Positions 1 to 5,037 of a stretch of DNA of 5,037 nt are shown piece after piece. The stretch is taken from the NCBI GenBank assembly GCA_016743925.1, contig JADGFH010000497.1, forward strand, positions 1-5,037, read 5' to 3'. How positions within the stretch are numbered: the stretch's first letter is position 1; every line of letters begins with the position of its first letter. The translations under genes and the position numbers were made by a program. Source of the DNA: Labilibaculum sp. (GTDB lineage Bacteria; Bacteroidota; Bacteroidia; Bacteroidales; Marinifilaceae). Below the pieces are notes generated by a model. That model searched no databases. It saw only the letters and a program-made list of their open reading frames with translations, and was not told where the DNA came from.

Positions 1-2203
1 GAATATTCTTACCTGAATAGTAATCGGAATTTAGTTTGATTTTAATCTCATCGAAAGCCGGACTGCCAATTTGCATGCTTGGATTTTCGCCTGTTAAACC
101 AGCAACATCGAACAAACCAATAGAAGCCATTACGTACCATGCACCAAGCTGTCCCTGATCTTCATCTTGCCCATAGCCATATCCATGAATTGGATCGGAT
201 CCATAAAATTCATTGCAAATGGTTCTTGTCCAAAACTGCGTTTTTTCTGGTTCTCCAGAGAAATTATACAACCAAGGAATATGCAGACTAGGCTGATTTC
301 CATGATTGTAAATGGTTTTAACTCCTGCAAATGCATTAATTTCTTTACCTCCACCAAAACCATTCTTTCGAGATGCTAAAAATATCGAATCCAATCTTTC
401 GTTGAATTGCCCTTTACCAATCTTCTCTACCAATTTCTTTGGCTCATGAGGCACATAAAAGCTGTATTGCCATGAATTTCCTTCCTGAAAACCTCTCCAT
501 GCCTCCAAGGGATCAAATTTTGATACGAACTCACCATTTTCATATTTCGGACGAATAAAACCAATCGAAGAATCGAATATGTTCTCCCAATTCTCTGAGA
601 GTTTAATCAATTGATTGTACTCCTTTGTCTTATTCATTTTTTTTGCAAATTGCGCAACAGCATGTGCCGAAAAAGAATATTCCAACACATGTGATGCAGA
701 AAAAGCACTAGCCTCTGGAATATCTCCCCACTCTTCTTGATGTGGAATAAATCCATTATCTAAAAAGCTTTTCACGTCCATTTTTCCAGCTCCAAGTGGT
801 CGATTTTCCCAGCCCAATTCATTAGCTAGTGCCGCCTGAAAAGCCAAATCAGTATCGTAATTTCTGATTCCACAATTGTATGCCGAAGCAATGATCAATC
901 CAACGTAATTGGTTCCTACACCTGAAACATATCGACTGTTTGCCAATCCATCGCTAAACCATCCCGTGTCTTTATAAACCTGAAGATGAGTTTGCACAAA
1001 GTCGTTGTAATATTCTGGCCAAGCCAAAGTCCAAAGCTGAGTGAGGTTCCAAAATGCTCCCCAAACTGCATCGGTATTGTAGAAATTAAATTTAGGTGTT
1101 CCATCTTCGTTTAGTGGAAGTTGCCCGATTGTTCCATCATTTTTTGGATAAGCTCCGTTAACATCGTTAGCTAAACCTCTACCCAATAGAGCGTGATACA
1201 AACTTGTGTAGAACTTAACTTTATCGATTTCAGATTCACCTTTAACCAGGATCTTATTTAATTCAGTATTCCAGATATGATTTGCATCTTTTTTGGCTTC
1301 TGCAAAAGATTTAGCTTCAGCCTTTAAATTTTCGTAGGCATTCTCTACAGACGTGTAAGATAAAGCCAATTGAACTTCTACAATTTTCTTCTTATCAGGC
1401 GTAAAAGAAAGATACATGCCTGCTCCTTTACCAGATATTTCAGTTTGATTCGAGAAAATAGAATCTCCTCTAAATGAACCGAAATCCTTCATTGCCTTGT
1501 TCAACTTGGCAACAAAATACATCGATACTGTTGAGCCTTTCTGATACTTTTTTACATATTCTGGAGCTGTTTCCACCCAACCTTCAAGCGTATATTCATC
1601 AATTCTTTTTACTTCAGCATCGACAACTTTCCCACTTTCACCTTGCTGATTTCCAATATCAAATAATAAATGTGCTTTTTTATTGGCTGGATAAGTATAT
1701 TGATGAATTGCTACACGTTTGGTGGCCGTTAACTCTGCCGTAATATCGTAATCGGCTAAGTCGACTTTATAATATCCTGGTTTTGCAATTTCCGATTCTT
1801 TCTTAAATCTTGAACGGTAACCTAAATCAGGATTCTCTAATTTTCCGGGGGTACTTATCAATTTCCCATTTGTAGGCATTAACACAATACCACCTAATTG
1901 GAATTCATGAACATTAGCAAAACCTTCTATTGACTCATGTCTGTCATCGTAACCCACAGCTTCCCAACCCGATTTGTTTCCATAGTGTGCATTGGTTGTT
2001 GAAGCTGGTTTGGCCATCCCGAAAGGAAGAGCAGCAGGCGTATAAAAAAACCATCTGCTGTGAGCTGTACCAATATTCGGATCTACGTATTTAACCAAAT
2101 CTTCATTAGAAGAACAAGAAGTCAAAAATAAAACCAGTAAGAAAAAAGTAAATTTTTTATTTGTACTAATGTTTGAACATATGAAATTATACATTTTATC
2201 CAT
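1..2203 (-). CDS. GH92 family glycosidase lipoprotein (putative exo-alpha-mannosidase), C-terminus cut by window edge
   Basis: GH92 enzymes are calcium-dependent, inverting exo-alpha-mannosidases that trim N-glycans and mannans. Read from the ATG at 2203, the frame stays open for 734 codons to the window edge. Full members are about 750 residues, so only a short tail is missing. After a lipoprotein signal (Cys30) come a GH92 beta-sandwich start (VDPNIGT 40-46, ALPFGM, SIEGF) and the catalytic (alpha/alpha)6 domain. EGNSWQY holds Glu574, the likely acid. GNQPS lies near 637. DEDQGQ holds Asp680 and Asp682, the likely base pair. Spacing fits BT3990 (Glu533, Asp642/Asp644, recalled). Odd: the usual WDTFR reads WGAFW (381-385), and the GNET motif after DGW is absent. 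Family membership is firm, but mannose specificity is only inferred. It is the last visible gene of the operon, 18 nt after the transporter. An in-frame ATG at 2194 is an equally possible start. Confidence 0.93.
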   Translation of the reverse strand, partial: MDKMYNFICSNISTNKKFTFFLLVLFLTSCSSNEDLVKYVDPNIGTAHSRWFFYTPAALPFGMAKPASTTNAHYGNKSGWEAVGYDDRHESIEGFANVHEFQLGGIVLMPTNGKLISTPGKLENPDLGYRSRFKKESEIAKPGYYKVDLADYDITAELTATKRVAIHQYTYPANKKAHLLFDIGNQQGESGKVVDAEVKRIDEYTLEGWVETAPEYVKKYQKGSTVSMYFVAKLNKAMKDFGSFRGDSIFSNQTEISGKGAGMYLSFTPDKKKIVEVQLALSYTSVENAYENLKAEAKSFAEAKKDANHIWNTELNKILVKGESEIDKVKFYTSLYHALLGRGLANDVNGAYPKNDGTIGQLPLNEDGTPKFNFYNTDAVWGAFWNLTQLWTLAWPEYYNDFVQTHLQVYKDTGWFSDGLANSRYVSGVGTNYVGLIIASAYNCGIRNYDTDLAFQAALANELGWENRPLGAGKMDVKSFLDNGFIPHQEEWGDIPEASAFSASHVLEYSFSAHAVAQFAKKMNKTKEYNQLIKLSENWENIFDSSIGFIRPKYENGEFVSKFDPLEAWRGFQEGNSWQYSFYVPHEPKKLVEKIGKGQFNERLDSIFLASRKNGFGGGKEINAFAGVKTIYNHGNQPSLHIPWLYNFSGEPEKTQFWTRTICNEFYGSDPIHGYGYGQDEDQGQLGAWYVMASIGLFDVAGLTGENPSMQIGSPAFDEIKIKLNSDYYSGKNI
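2114..2203 (-). other. Lipoprotein signal peptide of the GH92 protein (residues 1-30)
   Basis: After a long polar lead (residues 1-15) come Lys16-Lys17, a hydrophobic stretch FTFFLLVLFL, and the lipobox LTSC with Cys30 as the lipidated residue. The next residues, SSNED, are serine- and acid-rich. They resemble, without exactly matching, the export signals that send Bacteroidota lipoproteins to the cell surface. The enzyme is therefore membrane-anchored outside the cytoplasm. Surface rather than periplasmic placement is inferred. Confidence 0.85.
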
Positions 2204-2221
2204 TTCTTTAAATGATAAATA

Positions 2222-3391
2222 CTATTTATGAGGTGAAATTCTCCCTATAAGTAAAATAAAAATAAGTAGAACAAGAATCAGCCAAAGGCCTCCATTTATA
2301 TGATATTTCATTGATATACCGACTAAAAATGGAAAGAATGCACCACCTGAAATCGCCATCATCATTAAACCTGAAATTTCGTTGGAACGTGTTGGGTAAT
2401 TGCCTACTGTAATTGAATAGATAAGAGGAAAAATATTAGATACTCCTAAACTAATTATACCAACTAAAATCCACGCTAAAATTTCATTCGAAGTAATAGA
2501 TAATGCAATAACAGCAATGATTGCCAAAACACTCGAAATACTCAGAATCTTTTTTGGTTCCCATTTCATTAGAATAATTGCTCCAGCAAATGTGCCTACC
2601 ATTTTGGCAAAAAAGTAAACTGATTTTCCATATTTTGCAGTTTCTTCACCCACTCCAAGTTTCAGGTGTAAATATGTACCTATATTAGAATTCAAGGCAA
2701 CATCAATACCAACAACAGCAAATATTCCTAAAACCATAAAAGTAATATATCGATTAGAGAGTAGTTTAAAGCAAGATAAAATGGACACTTTATCCTGATT
2801 TTCTGACTTCTCTTCGATTTTAGTTATGGATAACCAGAAAAAAGACACGAGAGAAATAAAGCCAAAAAGATACAAACCAAATCGCCATGTTCCCTCACCG
2901 TCATAATTAAATAAATTCGCAAGAAAAGGTCCAACAACAGCTGCAACAAAAGGACCAATCATGGAGCCAAGCGATTTCATAAACTGTGATAAACTTAGAT
3001 AGCTTGATGCTTTATCCTCTGGCACCACATCTACTAAAAGAGGATTAGCTGCTACCTGCATAATTGTATTTCCAATTCCCAACAATGAAAATGCCACCAA
3101 AATAACAGGTAAGCTGTTGCCAAGAATAGGAACAAATAACCCAATTGTTGTAATTAGAATTGCTGCGTTTAATACTTTCTTTTTTCCAATTTTAGCTTGC
3201 CAAATTCCAGCTGGTACCGACAGTAAGAAAAACCAAATGAATGCCACAAAAGGAATCAACTGTAACAAGTATTCTGGAGTGTTCGAATTTTGTTTCAATT
3301 CATCAACTCCAGTACCGACCAAGTCAACAAAACTTACTACAAAAAAGGAAAGAAGAACTGGAAGAATGAATTTAGTTTTTGGTGTGTTCAT
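2222..3391 (-). CDS. FHS-family (FucP-like) MFS sugar transporter
   Basis: Inner-membrane sugar permease, expected to be a proton symporter, of the fucose/galactose/glucose:H+ branch of the major facilitator superfamily. The 389 residues contain about twelve hydrophobic segments (first about 9-29, last about 367-384), split by a charged central loop around 191-212 (KIEEKSENQDK). Family signatures are QVAANP (112-117), then SLSQFMKSLGSMIGP (132-146) after TM4, and SGLMMMAISGGAFFP (340-354) in TM11. A G-x-x-x-x-K-x-G-K-K-K loop after TM2 (62-72) fits MFS motif A. Asp30 may match FucP Asp46. Gln112 stands where FucP has Glu135 (numbering recalled). It is somewhat shorter than E. coli FucP (438). 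The ATG start lies 17 nt after the kinase stop, with no Shine-Dalgarno. It probably imports the monosaccharide released by the downstream GH92 enzyme; the substrate cannot be read from sequence. Confidence 0.9.
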   Translation of the reverse strand: MNTPKTKFILPVLLSFFVVSFVDLVGTGVDELKQNSNTPEYLLQLIPFVAFIWFFLLSVPAGIWQAKIGKKKVLNAAILITTIGLFVPILGNSLPVILVAFSLLGIGNTIMQVAANPLLVDVVPEDKASSYLSLSQFMKSLGSMIGPFVAAVVGPFLANLFNYDGEGTWRFGLYLFGFISLVSFFWLSITKIEEKSENQDKVSILSCFKLLSNRYITFMVLGIFAVVGIDVALNSNIGTYLHLKLGVGEETAKYGKSVYFFAKMVGTFAGAIILMKWEPKKILSISSVLAIIAVIALSITSNEILAWILVGIISLGVSNIFPLIYSITVGNYPTRSNEISGLMMMAISGGAFFPFLVGISMKYHINGGLWLILVLLIFILLIGRISPHK

Positions 3392-3408
3392 ATCTATAAT
3401 TTAAAAGA

Positions 3409-4344
3409 CTACATATATTTTAATTGTTGCTTCACAAGGCTCCAAAATTTATTATCTAACAGTTGCGCTCCTCCAACAAAAGCAGCAGATTCTTGTAAAC
3501 CTGAATATTCCACTCCTAAGTTTAATCCTTCCTTCTTAAACTGCTCATTCATTGCTCCATCAAACAAATGGGATGCTTTTGAAATATTACCGCCAAAAAC
3601 CATTGTTTCAACTTTGAATTTCTTAATCCACGGAGAAAGAAATAGTGCTAACTTTTCACCAAAATCCGCAAATAATTCCTTTACTTGCTTATCCTCTTTT
3701 GCCAAATCGGCAATTTCCTTTACGCCTTTCAATTTTGTTCCCGAACGTTCAAAGTACCGCTTTAAAAGTCCTCTTGTAGAGAAATAATCATCAGCAATAC
3801 CATTTTCGAAAGGTAGATGCCATATACAGCCATTTTCAGGGACTGTATCCTCTACTATCACAGGAATACCTTCAGATAAAAAAGCAGAGCCTAAACCGGT
3901 TCCTAATGTTATGGCCAAAGTTTGCTTAACTCCATTCAGTTTACCTAGAAAATACTCCCCTATGGCAAATGCAGTAGCATCATTAATGAAACGAATAGGT
4001 AGATCAGTAAAATTCAAGTTTTCTTGAATTGCCGATCGTAAATTCACCTCATTTAAATTCTGAAATTTAGCATTCTCACCAGTAAATAATCCTATTCCAT
4101 TCACATAATCAAATGGACCAGGCATCGCAATTCCAATACCCTCAAACTGCTCACTCTCGAATTTATTTATGCATGATCGCAAAAGAGTACCAAAAGCAAA
4201 TACTATATCCTCTTTACTGCCTTGATTGTTTAGAGTAACATGCGAGATACTATCTTTTAAAAGTTGTTTTGCATTTAAATCATAGGCCGCACAACTAATA
4301 TGACTTCCTCCAACATCTACTCCAATAGAAATCTTATTCTTCAT
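3409..4344 (-). CDS. ROK-family sugar kinase without the zinc motif
   Basis: Cytoplasmic ATP-dependent hexokinase-type enzyme of the ROK family, expected to phosphorylate the imported sugar at O6 (mannose or a related hexose is the best contextual guess). The 311 residues match the usual length of about 300, with no N-terminal helix-turn-helix, so it is a kinase and not a ROK repressor. Visible motifs are the phosphate loop DVGGS (10-14), AMPGP (73-77), FINDA (119-123) with the likely catalytic base Asp122, LGTGLGS (147-153), WH (175-176) and VFGGN (249-253). The CxCGxxGCxE zinc motif is absent: His176 is followed by a loop about ten residues shorter, ending GIADDYFS (182-189). In the family E-x-G-H sugar contact, Glu is replaced by Cys173 and Gly by Trp175. 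The ATG is 7 nt after the regulator stop, pointing to coupled expression. Confidence 0.9.
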   Translation of the reverse strand: MKNKISIGVDVGGSHISCAAYDLNAKQLLKDSISHVTLNNQGSKEDIVFAFGTLLRSCINKFESEQFEGIGIAMPGPFDYVNGIGLFTGENAKFQNLNEVNLRSAIQENLNFTDLPIRFINDATAFAIGEYFLGKLNGVKQTLAITLGTGLGSAFLSEGIPVIVEDTVPENGCIWHLPFENGIADDYFSTRGLLKRYFERSGTKLKGVKEIADLAKEDKQVKELFADFGEKLALFLSPWIKKFKVETMVFGGNISKASHLFDGAMNEQFKKEGLNLGVEYSGLQESAAFVGGAQLLDNKFWSLVKQQLKYM

Positions 4345-4351
4345 GTTCTAT

Positions 4352-5037
4352 TTATCTTGTAATTGTTATAGAATAAGTGAATTTTTCGGCAATGTAGAAA
4401 CCAATATTATATTCTAACGGTCTATTTCCAGGATCAGAAACAAAGCGCTCACGAACCAAGATTGGATCTCCTTTTTTAATCTGTAGACGATCTGCTGTAA
4501 TTTTTGATGCCAATTTTGCCTTAATCTCTTCTTTTGAAATGGAAGGCACAACATTATATTGATTCTCCAAAATACTATAAAGAGGTTTTGTAAAATCCTC
4601 ACTACCAGTCATACCAATTCTAGGATGAAAATAACTTTCAAAGAATACAAATGGTCCATCGGAAAATCCTCTTAATCTTGATAAGCAGAGAATCTTATCT
4701 CCTTCTTCAATATTAAAAAATCGAGCAAGCTTAGCTGATGCTTTTACCCATTTTGATTCAATTAAAAAATTCACAAAATCAACTCCCTGATCGGACATTT
4801 CCTGAGTAAAACTCTGCCAATTATCTAAATTTGTTGTAATTCTTTTTTCAGCAACCTTGGTTCCAATTCCTTTCTTGCGGATCAACAATCCTTCGTACTC
4901 CAATTTATTTGTTGCTTGACGTAAAGTATTTCTAGAAATACCTAACCGCTTAGCCAAATCAACTTCTTTTGGCAAAAAACCTCCATTTTTATACTCTGGA
5001 AGCTCAATCATCTTTCTTAAAAGGCTCTCCACTTGAG
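4352..5037 (-). CDS. GntR family (HutC/UTRA type) transcriptional regulator, N-terminus beyond window
   Basis: DNA-binding regulator, probably a repressor of its own operon that releases DNA when a sugar or sugar phosphate binds. Numbering from the in-frame GTG at 5032, a winged helix covers about 1-62: FLPKEVDLAKRLGIS leads into the recognition helix RNTLRQATNKLEYEGLL, then the wing KKGIGT. A UTRA ligand-binding domain follows (about 68-222), with KILCLSRLR, FESYFHP, IKAKLA (170-175), GDPILVRERF and PLEYNIGFY. The frame stays open past the GTG (Gln codon just before) to the window edge, and GntR proteins usually have several more residues ahead of a Q-V-x-x-x-L-R-like helix. The GTG is therefore probably an internal Val, with the true start off the right edge. 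It heads the visible operon, and its operator should lie upstream, outside the window. The ligand is unknown. Confidence 0.92.
   Translation of the reverse strand, partial: QVESLLRKMIELPEYKNGGFLPKEVDLAKRLGISRNTLRQATNKLEYEGLLIRKKGIGTKVAEKRITTNLDNWQSFTQEMSDQGVDFVNFLIESKWVKASAKLARFFNIEEGDKILCLSRLRGFSDGPFVFFESYFHPRIGMTGSEDFTKPLYSILENQYNVVPSISKEEIKAKLASKITADRLQIKKGDPILVRERFVSDPGNRPLEYNIGFYIAEKFTYSITITR

Larger units (their letters stand above)
1..5037 (-). other. Putative four-gene sugar-scavenging operon
   Basis: The four genes share a strand and are separated by only 7, 17 and 18 nt (4345-4351, 3392-3408, 2204-2221). None of these junctions has room for a stem-loop terminator, and none shows the Bacteroidota TAnnTTTG promoter element. 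The order is regulator, kinase, transporter, extracytoplasmic glycosidase: a complete route from glycan end to sugar phosphate. No SusC/SusD pair is visible, so if this belongs to a polysaccharide utilization locus those genes lie outside. The operon may extend beyond either edge. Confidence 0.8.

Noticed and set aside
130..379. Short frames on both strands (130-363 minus, 167-379 plus)
   Set aside because: They are shadows of the C-terminal catalytic part of the GH92 gene, which carries the DEDQGQ and GNQPS motifs in its own frame.
1474..1743. Plus-strand open frame of 89 codons
   Set aside because: It lies fully antisense to the GH92 gene, whose frame is continuous with family motifs on both sides. 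The product shows no recognisable domain.
2204..2221. AAAGAA next to the GH92 start as a Shine-Dalgarno
   Set aside because: It abuts the ATG at 2203 with no spacing and is just part of an A-rich leader. Bacteroidota starts seldom depend on Shine-Dalgarno pairing.
3392..3408. Possible internal promoter or terminator between kinase and transporter
   Set aside because: The 17 nt hold no inverted repeat and no TAnnTTTG element. They are simply AT-rich.
3290..3787. Plus-strand open frame of 165 codons, and an overlapping one at 3117-3404
   Set aside because: Both are antisense to the transporter and kinase genes and span their junction. The products are low-complexity, without motifs; long antisense frames are common in AT-rich DNA that avoids certain codons.
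3409..4344. ROK protein as a transcriptional repressor (NagC/Mlc type)
   Set aside because: There is no N-terminal helix-turn-helix. The phosphate loop begins at residue 10 and the catalytic Asp is present, so it is a kinase-type member.
4414..4602. Minus-strand 62-codon frame, and a similar one at 916-1104
   Set aside because: Each is an out-of-frame reading of a well-supported gene (regulator and GH92 respectively), with no features of its own.

Overview
The window is AT-rich (roughly 35-40% G+C by eye) and almost entirely coding. It most likely comes from a member of the Bacteroidota. Three things point there: a GH92-family glycosidase with a lipoprotein signal, an FHS-type (FucP-like) sugar transporter, and starts preceded by AT-rich sequence without a clear Shine-Dalgarno. 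I cannot name the genus.

All four genes lie on the minus strand and are read from high to low coordinates. A GntR/HutC regulator (4352-5037, N-terminus beyond the window) is followed after 7 nt by a ROK-family sugar kinase (3409-4344). After 17 nt comes an FHS/MFS sugar transporter (2222-3391), and after 18 nt a GH92 glycosidase lipoprotein (1-2203), whose last residues run off the left edge. The GH92 reading frame is open for 734 codons with no stop or frameshift. The junctions hold no visible terminator or promoter, so the genes are probably one operon whose promoter and operator lie to the right of the window.

Taken at face value the cluster is a sugar-scavenging cassette. A cell-envelope exo-glycosidase, alpha-mannosidase by family, frees a monosaccharide. 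The transporter carries it across the inner membrane, the kinase phosphorylates it, and the regulator senses a small ligand, probably the sugar phosphate. The simplest substrate is mannose from N-glycans or mannan.

The main surprise is that three of the four proteins depart from family consensus at positions tied to sugar or proton handling. The GH92 protein keeps the catalytic acid/base motifs but has WGAFW where most members have WDTFR. The kinase lacks the ROK zinc loop and has Cys where most members have a sugar-contacting Glu. The transporter has Gln where FucP has its coupling Glu. The cassette may therefore handle a sugar or linkage other than plain alpha-mannose. This is inference from motifs remembered without an alignment.
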